Source of the DNA: Palsa-1447 sp964414785
GTDB lineage: Bacteria; Verrucomicrobiota; Verrucomicrobiia; Opitutales; Opitutaceae
Reading direction: 5' to 3'
Assembly: GCA_964414785.1 (NCBI GenBank)
Contig: CAYPXZ010000003.1
Coordinates: 62,001 to 126,000 of the forward strand
Length of the DNA: 64,000 bases
In this document: positions 52,937 to 61,855 of the stretch, in pieces
Layout: the number at the start of each line of letters is the position of its first letter
How positions within the stretch are numbered: position 1 is the first letter of the stretch
Program-made: the position numbers and the translations under genes
Notes under the pieces: generated by a model
Databases searched by the model: none
What the model was told of the DNA's origin: nothing
What the model saw: only the letters and a program-made list of their open reading frames with translations

Positions 52937-53503
52937 ATGGCAAGACCCGTGCGCATCCTCGCCTTTGCCGGCAGCGCCCGAAAGGGCTCGTTCAACCGCT
53001 TGTTCCTTGCGGCGGCGGTCGAGGCGGCGCGAAAGGCGGGCTGCGAGGTCACGGTCGCCGACCTGAACGAGCTCGTCCTTCCCCTCTATCACGGCGACCT
53101 CGAGGAGGCCGAGGGCATGCCGGCGAACGCCTTGAGGCTGGTGGAGCTCATCCTGTCCCACGACGGCCTCCTTGTCGCCTCGCCCGAGTACAACTCGATG
53201 ACGACGCCGCTCCTGAAGAACACCCTCGACTGGTGCAGCCGCTCCGAGCCCAACCCGTTCGAGGGGAAGGTGGCCGCGGTGATCTCGGCCTCGCCGGGGC
53301 CGTTCGGAGGGGTGCGCTCGCTCCAGCTGGCCCAGCAGCTCCTCCTCAAGCTCGGCTGCCACGTGGTGCCCGGCCAATGCTACCTGCCGGCGGCCGGAAA
53401 GGCCTTCGACGCCGAGGGCCGCCTTCTTAACCCGAGGGCGCTGGAATCCCTTGCGGGTCTCGCCGAAAGGCTCGCCGACACCGCGCGCCGGTTGGCCCGG
53501 TAG
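52937..53503 (+). CDS. NAD(P)H-dependent FMN reductase family protein
   Basis: The 188-residue flavodoxin-fold protein begins VRILAFAGSARKGSFNRLFL, whose GSxRxxSxN loop binds the FMN phosphate, and has the second flavin motif SPEYNSMTTPLLKNTLDW. Such enzymes reduce FMN, quinones, azo dyes or chromate with NAD(P)H. It starts 14 bases after valS and may be read through from it. The physiological acceptor is not predictable. Confidence 0.9.
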   Translation: MARPVRILAFAGSARKGSFNRLFLAAAVEAARKAGCEVTVADLNELVLPLYHGDLEEAEGMPANALRLVELILSHDGLLVASPEYNSMTTPLLKNTLDWCSRSEPNPFEGKVAAVISASPGPFGGVRSLQLAQQLLLKLGCHVVPGQCYLPAAGKAFDAEGRLLNPRALESLAGLAERLADTARRLAR

Positions 53504-53580
53504 AGCGGATCCCCCGGCCGGCGCCCGTCTGCGGGCTTGCCCGGGGGGTGGCGCATGCCCTTAGATTCCCCCTCACCACT

Positions 53581-54597
53581 ATGAAGAAAGCCCTCATAAC
53601 CGGCATCACGGGCCAGGATGGATCGTACCTGGCCGAGCTGCTGCTGTCCAAAGGCTATGAGGTGCACGGCATCATCCGCCGCGCCTCGACCTTCAACACG
53701 AGCAGGATCGACCATCTTTACAGCGACCCCCACGTGAACGGAGTGCGCCTGTTCCTGCACTACGGGGACCTCGCCGATTCCGTCCAGATGGTGAAGCTCC
53801 TCTACGAGCTCCAGCCCGACGAGCTCTACAACCTTGGGGCGCAGTCCCATGTCCGCGTGTCGTTCGACATCCCCGAGTACACGGGCGACGTGGACGGGCT
53901 CGGCGCCCAGCGGATCCTCGAGGCGATCCGCGAGGCGGGCCTCGTCAAGAAGGTGCGCTATTACCAGGCCTCGTCCTCGGAGATGTTCGGCAAGGTCCAG
54001 CAGGTGCCGCAGACCGAGGCGACCCCGTTCTGGCCGCGCTCGCCCTACGGGTGCGCCAAGGCCTACGCCTACTACCTGACCGTGAACTACCGCGAGAGCT
54101 ACAACCTTCACGCGAGCAACGGGATCCTCTTCAACCACGAGTCGCCGCGCCGCGGCGAGACCTTCGTGACCCGCAAGATCACGAGGGCCGCGACGCGGAT
54201 CAAGATGGGGCTGCAGGACTCGCTCTACCTCGGCAACCTCGACGCGCAGCGCGACTGGGGCTACGCCAAGGAATACGTCGAGATGATGTGGATCATGCTC
54301 CAGCAGGAGAAGCCCGACGACTACGTCGTCGCGACAAACGAGACCCACAGCGTGAAAGACTTCTGCAGGGAGGCGTTTGGGCACCTGGGACTGGACTGGG
54401 AGAAGTACGTCAGGCACGACACGCGCTATGAGCGCCCCGCGGAGGTTGAGCTCCTGATAGGGGACCCCGCCAAGGCGGCGCGCCAGCTCGGCTGGAAGCC
54501 CAAGGTCAGGTTCAAGGAGCTGGTAAAGATCATGGTGGACCACGACCTGGAACTCGCCAAGCGCGAGTCGCAGATCGCCAATCTTCCGCGTCCGTGA
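53581..54597 (+). CDS. gmd: GDP-mannose 4,6-dehydratase
   Basis: The 338-residue short-chain dehydrogenase-type enzyme converts GDP-mannose to GDP-4-keto-6-deoxymannose. It shows the cofactor loop TGITGQDGSYLAE, the family text RRASTFNTSRIDHLY, the catalytic SSSEMFGK segment and YGCAKAYA with the YxxxK pair. The ATG at 53581 is preferred over 53548 because the Rossmann strand begins there. Its stop overlaps the GTG of fcl by 4 bases, so the two enzymes of GDP-L-fucose synthesis are coupled. Confidence 0.96.
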   Translation: MKKALITGITGQDGSYLAELLLSKGYEVHGIIRRASTFNTSRIDHLYSDPHVNGVRLFLHYGDLADSVQMVKLLYELQPDELYNLGAQSHVRVSFDIPEYTGDVDGLGAQRILEAIREAGLVKKVRYYQASSSEMFGKVQQVPQTEATPFWPRSPYGCAKAYAYYLTVNYRESYNLHASNGILFNHESPRRGETFVTRKITRAATRIKMGLQDSLYLGNLDAQRDWGYAKEYVEMMWIMLQQEKPDDYVVATNETHSVKDFCREAFGHLGLDWEKYVRHDTRYERPAEVELLIGDPAKAARQLGWKPKVRFKELVKIMVDHDLELAKRESQIANLPRP

Positions 54598-55532
54598 CAA
54601 AGATCTTCATCGCGGGCCACCGCGGCATGGTGGGTTCGGCGCTCGTCCGCCGCTTCGCGAGGGAGCCGGGGATCACCCTTGTCGTCCGGGACCGGGCGCA
54701 GCTCGACCTGACGAGCCAGTCCGCGGTCGGAGCGTTCCTGTCCTCGGAGAAGCCCGACATCGCGATCATCGCGGCAGCCAAGGTCGGCGGGATCCACGCC
54801 AACAACACCTTCCCCGCCGACTTCCTCCACGACAACCTGGCGATCGCCTCGAGCACGATCCACGGGGCCTTCAGGTCGGGGGTCGGGCGCCTGCTCTTCC
54901 TCGGCAGCTCGTGCATCTACCCGAAGCTCGCCGCGCAGCCGATGACCGAGGACTGCCTTCTGACCGGGTCGCTCGAGCCCACGAACGAGGCCTACGCGAT
55001 CGCGAAGATCGCCGGGCTGAAGCTCTGCCAGTACTACCGCAAGCAGCACCGGGTCATGTTCCACTCGGCGATGCCGACGAACCTCTACGGCCCGGGCGAC
55101 AACTACCACCCCAAGAATTCGCACGTGCTGCCCGCGCTCATCCGGCGCTTCCACGAGGCCAAGGAGGCGCGCACCCACGAGGTCGTCGCCTGGGGAAGCG
55201 GCACGCCGATGAGGGAGTTCCTCCACGTCGACGACCTGGCCGACGCGTGCGCGTTCCTGCTCGGCCAGGACAACCCGCCGGACTGGATCAACGTCGGCAC
55301 GGGCACGGACGTCACGATCCGCGAGCTGACAGAGATCGTGGCCCAGGTGACGGGCTACCGGGGGCGGATCTCCTGGGACGCCTCGATGCCCGACGGGACG
55401 CCGCGCAAGCTTCTGGACGTCTCCAAGCTCTCGGCCCTCGGGTGGAAGGCGCGCATCGCGCTGCGCGACGGGGTGGCCTCGACCTACCAGTCGTTCCTCG
55501 ACGAGATGAAGTCGGGCGCACTGCGCCTCTAG
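54594..55532 (+). CDS. fcl: GDP-L-fucose synthase
   Basis: This 312-residue epimerase/reductase completes GDP-L-fucose from the Gmd product. Motifs are GHRGMVGSALVRR for NADP binding, LGSSCIYPKLA with the catalytic Ser, and NEAYAIAKIAGLKLCQYYRK with Tyr and Lys. It starts at a GTG overlapping the gmd stop. GDP-fucose would feed capsule, O-antigen or exopolysaccharide synthesis, whose genes are not in this window. Confidence 0.96.
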   Translation: MTKIFIAGHRGMVGSALVRRFAREPGITLVVRDRAQLDLTSQSAVGAFLSSEKPDIAIIAAAKVGGIHANNTFPADFLHDNLAIASSTIHGAFRSGVGRLLFLGSSCIYPKLAAQPMTEDCLLTGSLEPTNEAYAIAKIAGLKLCQYYRKQHRVMFHSAMPTNLYGPGDNYHPKNSHVLPALIRRFHEAKEARTHEVVAWGSGTPMREFLHVDDLADACAFLLGQDNPPDWINVGTGTDVTIRELTEIVAQVTGYRGRISWDASMPDGTPRKLLDVSKLSALGWKARIALRDGVASTYQSFLDEMKSGALRL

Positions 55533-55544
55533 GCAGACACCGCC

Positions 55545-56531
55545 GTGGCCGACGAAATCCCACCCGTGCCGGCCGACGTCGAGGACGTGGGCCCCAAGAA
55601 GTCCTTCTGGGGGCACCTTGCCGACCTGAGGACCGCGCTGATCAGGTCGACCATCGTGATCGTTGTCGCCCTCCTCGTGTGCCTGTTCGCGAGCCCCTGG
55701 CTCGTGAAGGTGCTGGAGGAGCCGATGAGGCACATGCGCATGTTCGAGAAGGCCAAGCCGACCGTGACGCTCATGATCGGCGACACGAAGCTCGGGCCGT
55801 TCGAGGTGACCCGCGAGCAGTTCCCCGGGCTGCCCCCCGGGGACGCCCCGAGCGTCGTATTCCGCGTGGGCTCGGCCCCGATGGGCAAGGAGCAGGTCGC
55901 GACGCTCACGATGGAGCCGCAGGCCGCGGGGGCCGACCCGATCGAGGTCCGGCTCCACAACTTCAGCCCCGCGGAGTCCTTCATGGTGGCGTTTCATGTC
56001 GCGCTCTTCGCGGCCCTCGCGGTCTCGTCGCCATTCTGGATCTTCTTCATGGGGGGATTTGTCCTGCCGGCGCTCAACATGAGGGAGCGCAAGGTGATCT
56101 TCAGCTGGCTTGGCTGGTCGATCTTCCTCTTCCTCGCCGGGGTTCTGGCCACGTATTTCGTCCTGCTTCCGGTCGCCCTGCGGGCGTCCGTCCAGTACTC
56201 CGAGCTCCTCGGCTTCTCCGCCCAGGACTGGAGGGCCCAGGAGTACATCAACTTTGTCTGCAAGTTCATCTTCGGGATGGGGCTCGGCTTCCAGTTCCCG
56301 CTGGTCGTGCTCTTCCTCGTGAAGATCGGCGTCCTCACCCACGAGCACCTCAAGAAATACCGCCGCCACGTCGCGGTCCTCTCGCTGATCCTCGGCGCCG
56401 TCCTCACGACCCCCGAGGTCGTGACGCAGGTCGCGATGGCGATCCCCCTCTACCTACTCTACGAAGTCTGCATATGGATAGCCTGGTACTGGGACCGGAA
56501 GAAGAAGAGGGCCGAGGCCGCCCGAGCGTAG
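55545..56531 (+). CDS. tatC: Sec-independent translocase TatC with enlarged periplasmic loop
   Basis: The 328-residue inner-membrane protein recognises twin-arginine signals. The N-terminal FWGHLADLRTALIRS is the HLxELR signature and six membrane helices follow. Compared with E. coli TatC (about 258 residues) the first periplasmic loop is longer by about 70 residues (roughly 62-143), a feature known from Planctomycetota and Verrucomicrobiota. It starts at GTG 55545, 12 bases after fcl. tatA/B are not nearby. A client in this window is the DUF2264 protein at 29889. Confidence 0.92.
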   Translation: MADEIPPVPADVEDVGPKKSFWGHLADLRTALIRSTIVIVVALLVCLFASPWLVKVLEEPMRHMRMFEKAKPTVTLMIGDTKLGPFEVTREQFPGLPPGDAPSVVFRVGSAPMGKEQVATLTMEPQAAGADPIEVRLHNFSPAESFMVAFHVALFAALAVSSPFWIFFMGGFVLPALNMRERKVIFSWLGWSIFLFLAGVLATYFVLLPVALRASVQYSELLGFSAQDWRAQEYINFVCKFIFGMGLGFQFPLVVLFLVKIGVLTHEHLKKYRRHVAVLSLILGAVLTTPEVVTQVAMAIPLYLLYEVCIWIAWYWDRKKKRAEAARA

Positions 56532-56547
56532 CGCGTGAGCCCGGGCA

Positions 56548-58170
56548 ATGACCGAGTTCGAACACGCCCTCCTGCTTCTCCTGCTGGTCGCGGGCCTTAG
56601 CGTCGTCGGTCGGCGGCTCCCTTGGCCCCACCTGATCACGTACCTTCTCGGGGGCGTGGGCGCGGCGTTCCTGCCCAGGTTCCCCCGCTTCGCGCTCGAC
56701 CCGGGCTTCTTCTTCCTCTGCTTCCTTCCCCCGCTCCTCTTCTCGGACGGCTGGCTGATGCCGATCCGCGAGCTTCTGCGCGCCAAGCGCCCGGTGCTCC
56801 TCCTTGCGATCGGACTGGTGACCTTCACGACGATCGCGGTCGGCCTGATCGCGCACGCGCTCGTGCCCGGCCTGCCGCTCGCGATGGCCTTCGCGCTCGG
56901 GGCCATCGTGTCGCCGACAGACGCCGTGGCCATCAACGCGGCCACCGAGCACCTGCGGGTCCCCGCGCGCATCACCACCATCCTCAATGGCGAGAGCCTG
57001 ATGAACGACGCCACGGGGCTTGTGGGCTTCAAGTTCGCGCTTGCCGCCGTCGTCGCGGGCACCTTCTCGCCGGGGCGCGCGGCCCTCGAGTTCACGCTCC
57101 TCGCCGTGGGGGGCTTCGCGGTGGGGCTCGCCGCCGGCTACGTCGTCGGCAGGCTTCGCGACCTGCTCAGGCACCTGCAGGCGAGCGACACGATGATCGA
57201 GGTCACGCTCTCCCTGATGACGCCCTACGCGGCGTACCTCCTCGCCGAGCGCGTGGGGACCTCCGGTGTCCTCGCCGTGGTGGCCGCGGGACTCTACTCG
57301 GGCTGGCGAGACCCGGTCCGAATGGACGCGGAGACGCGCCAGACCGCCTTCGGCGTCTGGTCGCTGCTCATCTTCTGGCTGAACGGCGTCGCGTTCGTGC
57401 TGCTGGGGCTGCAGTTCCCGACGCTTTTCGCCGCCGTGAGCCACCAGTTCTCCGTGCCGCAGCTCCTCGGGCTGACGGCCGCCGTGGCGGGGGTGGCGAT
57501 GCTGGCGCGGATCGCCTGGGTCTTTCCGGGCACCTACCTCCCGTTCCTCCTGCCGGTGGTCCGCAGGAACGAGAAGCCCGCGCCGGCGCGCGCGGTGTTC
57601 GTCGTCAGCTGGGCCGGCATGCGCGGCACGGTCACCCTGGCCGCCGCGATGTCGATACCGCTCACCCTCGCCGACGGATCACCGTTCCCGGGCCGGGACA
57701 TCGTCATCTTCCTGGCCTTCGGCGTCATCGTGACGACCCTCGCGGTGCAGGGGACGACACTCGAGGGCCTGATCCGGTGGCTTGGAATCCAGGAGGATGA
57801 GAGCCGGCCCAAGGAGGAGCGCCTGGCGAGGATGACCGCGGTCGAGGAGGGACTGAACGCGCTCCGGGCCCTGGAACCCTCGGCCGTGACGCCCGACCAG
57901 GATGCGGCCCTTGGCGCGGTCATTGCCGAGTACGAGCAGCGCCTGGCCGTCCTCACCGCGGAGGGCGAGACGCAGAAGAGCGCCCGCAGGCGCCGCCATG
58001 CGGGCCACCACTTCCGGCTCGTCGCCCTGAAGGCCGAGCGCCACGCGATCGACGGCCTCTGGCGGGCGGGGGTCATCATCGACGATGTCCACCGGCCCCT
58101 CCAACAGCTCCTCGACCACGAGGAGACCCTGCTGCGGGGAGCGACGCCCGAGGCCGAGGAGCCAGCCTAG
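56548..58170 (+). CDS. Na+/H+ antiporter, CPA1 family
   Basis: The 540-residue protein has 12-13 membrane helices and a cytosolic tail of about 130 residues. The transport core is visible as ALGAIVSPTDAVAINAAT, then ILNGESLMNDATGLVGFKFA with the ND pair typical of electroneutral CPA1 exchangers, and SWAGMRGTVTLAAAMSIPL. It resembles the YjcE/NhaP-type antiporters. It follows tatC by 16 bases and overlaps the convergent aldo/keto reductase stop by 4 bases. Confidence 0.92.
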   Translation: MTEFEHALLLLLLVAGLSVVGRRLPWPHLITYLLGGVGAAFLPRFPRFALDPGFFFLCFLPPLLFSDGWLMPIRELLRAKRPVLLLAIGLVTFTTIAVGLIAHALVPGLPLAMAFALGAIVSPTDAVAINAATEHLRVPARITTILNGESLMNDATGLVGFKFALAAVVAGTFSPGRAALEFTLLAVGGFAVGLAAGYVVGRLRDLLRHLQASDTMIEVTLSLMTPYAAYLLAERVGTSGVLAVVAAGLYSGWRDPVRMDAETRQTAFGVWSLLIFWLNGVAFVLLGLQFPTLFAAVSHQFSVPQLLGLTAAVAGVAMLARIAWVFPGTYLPFLLPVVRRNEKPAPARAVFVVSWAGMRGTVTLAAAMSIPLTLADGSPFPGRDIVIFLAFGVIVTTLAVQGTTLEGLIRWLGIQEDESRPKEERLARMTAVEEGLNALRALEPSAVTPDQDAALGAVIAEYEQRLAVLTAEGETQKSARRRRHAGHHFRLVALKAERHAIDGLWRAGVIIDDVHRPLQQLLDHEETLLRGATPEAEEPA

Positions 58171-59165
58171 CGATTGACGGCCTGCATGCTCTGCGACGGG
58201 TAGCGTTCCCCGGCGGTGACGCCGGGGGGGAGCACCGCGTCGATCTGCCTCATCTCCTCGGGCGAGAGTCGGACCGCGAGCGCCCCCAGGTTCTCGTCGA
58301 GGAACCGGGCGCGCTTCGTTCCCGGGATCGGCACGATGTCGTCCCCCTGGCCCATGACCCACGCGAGCGCGAGCTGGCTCGGCGTGCACCCCTTGGCCCT
58401 GGCCAGGGATTCGACCTCCCGGACGAGATCCAGGTTCTTCTGGAAGTTCTCGCCCTGGAAACGCGGCGAGTTCCGGCGGTAGTCGTCGGCCGGCAGGTCA
58501 TCAATCGTCTTGATCTGCCCGGCAAGGAAACCCCTTCCGAGGGGGCTGTAGGCGACAAACCCGATGCCAAGGCTGCGGACCGTGGCGAGGATCCGCTGCT
58601 CGGGGTCGCGGCTCCAGAGCGAGTACTCTGTCTGGAGCGCGGAGATGGGGTGGATGGCCGCGGCCCTGCGGATCGTGTCGGGCGCCGCCTCGGACAATCC
58701 GAGGTATCGGACCTTGCCCGCCTTCACGAGGTCCCCCATCGCGCCGACCGTCTCCTCGATCGGCACCTTGGGGTCGACCCGGTGCTGGTAATAGAGGTCG
58801 ATCACGTCGACCTTCAGCCGGGAGAGGCTCGCCTCGCAGCATTCGCGCACGTACCGGGCGTCCCCGCGGACGCCGAGGAATTCGCCATTTGGGCCGCGGA
58901 CGTTGCCAAACTTTGTCGCGAGCACGGCCCGGTCGCGGCGGCCGGCGAGTGCCCTGCCGACCAGCTCCTCGTTGCGCCCGACGCCGTACATGTCGGCCGT
59001 GTCCAGGAAATTGCCGCCGGCGTCGAGGTAGCGGTGGATCACGCGGATAGACTCGGCGTCGTCCATCTGCGACGGGCCGTAGAATTCGCTCATCCCCATG
59101 CAACCCAGGCCGAGCGCCGACACGCGCAGTCCGCCCGGGCCCAGCTTTCGTTCGATCATGCTCAT
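58167..59165 (-). CDS. Aldo/keto reductase
   Basis: The 332-residue NADPH-dependent reductase has the AKR barrel with the catalytic tetrad D-Y-K-H: NFLDTADMYGVGRNEELVG, ATKFGNVRG, and YYQHRVDP. The sequence MGMSEFYGPSQMDDAESIRVIHRYLDAGG is typical of the AKR13/YajO-like group that reduces methylglyoxal and other aldehydes. It is a single gene, convergent with the antiporter and divergent from prfB. Confidence 0.92.
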   Translation of the reverse strand: MSMIERKLGPGGLRVSALGLGCMGMSEFYGPSQMDDAESIRVIHRYLDAGGNFLDTADMYGVGRNEELVGRALAGRRDRAVLATKFGNVRGPNGEFLGVRGDARYVRECCEASLSRLKVDVIDLYYQHRVDPKVPIEETVGAMGDLVKAGKVRYLGLSEAAPDTIRRAAAIHPISALQTEYSLWSRDPEQRILATVRSLGIGFVAYSPLGRGFLAGQIKTIDDLPADDYRRNSPRFQGENFQKNLDLVREVESLARAKGCTPSQLALAWVMGQGDDIVPIPGTKRARFLDENLGALAVRLSPEEMRQIDAVLPPGVTAGERYPSQSMQAVNR

Positions 59166-59289
59166 GTGGGGAGTAGTTATCGCAGAGGCGCGCCGGCCCG
59201 CAAGTCGGGCCGGCGGTTTCCAGCCTCCAAATTAGGGCCCTTGTCCGCTTGCGGTCGGGCCCGGACGGGGTTTTATTCGCCGCTCCACC

Positions 59290-60433
59290 ATGATCTCCCC
59301 TGAATCGCTCAACCACGTCGAGAACATCAAGAAGCGCGCCGGACACCTGTGGAGGTTTCTTTGACGTCGACCAAAAGCGCAGGGAGATAGAGGCGTCGGA
59401 GGCCCAGATGGGCGACCCGACGTTCTGGGGCAACAACGAGCGGGCCCAGAAGCACATAGCGAAGCTCAACACGCTCAAGCGGGCCATACTTCCCGTCATC
59501 GCATTCCAGGGGAAGGTCGACGACCTGGACGTCATGATCGAACTCGTGGGGGCGTCCGCCGCCGCGGAGCGTGAGGCCCATGAGAAGGAGTTCGAGGAGT
59601 CCGTCGCGGCGATGGGCGAGGAGCTCGACAAGCTTGAGATCGCCTCGTTCCTCACCGGCCAGTTCGACCGCAACAACGCATTCCTCTCCATCCAGGCCGG
59701 GGCCGGCGGGACCGAGTCATGCGACTGGGCGGACATGCTCTTTAGGATGTACAACCGATGGGCGGAGCGCCGCGGCTTCGAGGTCGAGGTCCAGGACGTG
59801 CAGGCGGGCGACCAGGCCGGGATCACCAAGGCGACGCTCGTCCTGAAGGGCGAGAATGCCTACGGCTACGCCAAGGCCGAGCGCGGCGTGCACCGGCTTG
59901 TCAGGATCAGCCCCTTTGACTCGAACAAGAGGCGCCACACCTCGTTCTGCGCGGTGGACGTCGTCGCGGAGATCAACGAGGAAATCGAGATCGAGATCCC
60001 GGAGTCGGAGCTGCGCGTCGACGTGTACCGCTCCTCGGGGAAGGGGGGCCAGGGAGTCAACACGACGGACTCCGCCGTCCGCGTGACCCACATCCCGACC
60101 GGTATCGTCGTCGTGTGCCAGAATGAGCGCTCGCAGATCAAGAACCGTGCGAGCGCGATGAGCGTGCTGAAGGCGCGCCTCTACGAGAAGAAGCTCGACG
60201 AGCAGAGGAGCGAGATGGAGCGCTTCTACGGCGAGAAGGGCGAGATAGGCTGGGGGAGCCAGATCCGGAGCTATGTCCTGCAGCCCTACCAGATGGTGAA
60301 GGACCTGAGGACGGGCTACAGCACGAGCGACACGCAGGGCGTCCTCGACGGCAAGATCGACGCCTTCATCACGGCGTGGCTGCGCGCGGGGAGCCCCAGG
60401 CACCGGAACAAGGACATCCAGATCGACGACTAG
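59290..60433 (+). CDS. prfB: Peptide chain release factor 2, with programmed +1 frameshift
   Basis: RF2 releases protein at UGA and UAA stop codons. The first 24 codons start at ATG 59290 and end at CTT, followed by an in-frame TGA (59362-59364). A +1 slip on CTT-T continues as GAC-GTC-GAC-CAA (LDVDQKRREIE), the autoregulatory site known in most bacteria, with a GGAGG stimulator at 59351-59355. The protein of about 380 residues then carries the GGQ release motif in SGKGGQGVNTTDSAV and the SPF-type anticodon-like loop near ISPFDSNKRRH. The CDS is therefore 59290-59361 joined to 59363-60433. Confidence 0.95.
59351..59365 (+). promoter_or_regulatory. prfB +1 frameshift site
   Basis: The site reads GGAGGTTTCTTTGAC: an internal Shine-Dalgarno GGAGG, the slippery CTT-T and the TGA stop. 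The usual Shine-Dalgarno-to-slip spacing of three bases is kept (TTT). Low RF2 lets ribosomes slip and make more RF2. Confidence 0.93.
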
Positions 60434-60441
60434 GGGCCCCC

Positions 60442-61845
60442 ATGCCGAAGCTCCCATACCAGGACCTGAAGTCCGCGTTCGCCGAGCAGTCCCTCTTTGA
60501 GGACAAGAGCTGGCGCCTGTCACCGGAGGCGTGGCCCATCCTGAACGCGCAGGCCCAGGAGCTCGAGGCCATTGGCGCGGCGTGCCTGGAGTTCCACCAG
60601 GCCCTCGAGAACCTCTACCTGCGCTCGGTCGCGGGAAAGAACCTCCTGCGAAACAAGGCGCTCACGGCCCCCTGGGTTGCGGACTACCTGGAGCGGGGCA
60701 AACCCGAGGCGCTGGTCGCGCACGGAAGGGACCCGAAGAACCGCGGCCTGTTTCCCACGGTGCTCCGCCCCGACCTCCTGCTGACCGACGAGGGCTTCGT
60801 CATGACGGAGCTCGACTCGGTCCCGGGCGGGATCGGCCTGACGGCCTTCCTGAACCGGCTCTACCGGGAGAGCGAGGGGCTCCTCGGGCCGGACGACGCG
60901 ATGATCAAGAACTTCCACGCCTCGCTCGCGGGCCTAAGGCCCGCCCTGCGAAACCCCCTGATCGCGCTCGTCGTGAGCGACGAGGCGGCGACCTACAGGC
61001 CCGAGATGGAATGGCTCGCCCACCAGATGCAGATCGCCGGCCAGCGCGTCTTCTGCATGAGGCCCGAGGACTTGTTCCCCCTCGGGGGCGCGCTCTTCTT
61101 CGACGTTGAGGGCAACCCCGAGAAGATCGACATCATCTACCGGTTTTTCGAGTTGTTCGACCTGGCGAGCATCAAGACCGCGCCGTACATCTTCGAGGCG
61201 TGGGAGTCGGGCGACGTCGCCATTGCTCCCCCGATGCGGGCCTTCCAGGAGGAGAAGCTCGCGTTCGCCCTTTTTCACCACCACCTGCTGCAAGACTACT
61301 GGGACGAGGCGCTGGGCGCCCGCTCCAGGAAGGTTCTCCGTGCGCTCATCCCGCCCACCTGGGTCTTGGACCCTGCGCCGCTGCCGCCGGGCGCCGTCCT
61401 CGACGGGCCGCGGGCGGGCGGGCGGGCCCTAGGCGACTGGCACGACCTCGTAGGGGCCTCCCAGAAGGAGCGCGACCTCATCATCAAGATAAGCGGGTTC
61501 CACGAGACGGCGTGGGGGGCCCGGAGCGTGGTCCTGGGCAGCGACTGCTCACGCGAGGAGTGGCAGCATGGGGTCGAGCGGGCCCTCGAGCTCGCGCCGA
61601 CGAACCTCCACGTGCTCCAGGCCTACAAGAAGCCACGGAGGGTGCGGCACAGCCTCTATGACCCGGCGCCGCCGCACGAGGCCCGCGAGGTCGACGGGCG
61701 CCTGCGCCTGTGCCCCTACTACTTCGTTGTCGAGGGCAAGGCGCACCTATCCGGCGCCCTGGCCACATTCTGCCCTCCCGACAAGAAGATCATCCACGGG
61801 ATGCAGGACGCGGCCCTGCTACCGGTACGCACCACCCCCGCCTGA
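60442..61845 (+). CDS. ATP-grasp-like protein of unknown function
   Basis: The 467-residue protein resembles circularly permuted ATP-grasp ligases. Possible nucleotide and metal elements are LLTDEGFVMTELDSVPGGIG (about residues 110-130) and IDIIYRFFELFDLASIK (about 230-246), which parallel the E-x-D and YRR-type blocks of that group. No signal peptide or membrane segment. It starts 8 bases after prfB and may be co-transcribed. Members are recalled only as conserved hypotheticals in Verrucomicrobiota. A peptide-bond or amide ligase role is possible; substrates are unknown. Confidence 0.6.
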   Translation: MPKLPYQDLKSAFAEQSLFEDKSWRLSPEAWPILNAQAQELEAIGAACLEFHQALENLYLRSVAGKNLLRNKALTAPWVADYLERGKPEALVAHGRDPKNRGLFPTVLRPDLLLTDEGFVMTELDSVPGGIGLTAFLNRLYRESEGLLGPDDAMIKNFHASLAGLRPALRNPLIALVVSDEAATYRPEMEWLAHQMQIAGQRVFCMRPEDLFPLGGALFFDVEGNPEKIDIIYRFFELFDLASIKTAPYIFEAWESGDVAIAPPMRAFQEEKLAFALFHHHLLQDYWDEALGARSRKVLRALIPPTWVLDPAPLPPGAVLDGPRAGGRALGDWHDLVGASQKERDLIIKISGFHETAWGARSVVLGSDCSREEWQHGVERALELAPTNLHVLQAYKKPRRVRHSLYDPAPPHEAREVDGRLRLCPYYFVVEGKAHLSGALATFCPPDKKIIHGMQDAALLPVRTTPA

Positions 61846-61855
61846 GCTCCTGGGC

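Noticed and set aside
54426..56369. 647-codon open frame on the minus strand across gmd, fcl and tatC
   Set aside because: It is rich in Arg, Glu, Asp and His without any recognisable motif and is fully antisense to three well-supported genes.
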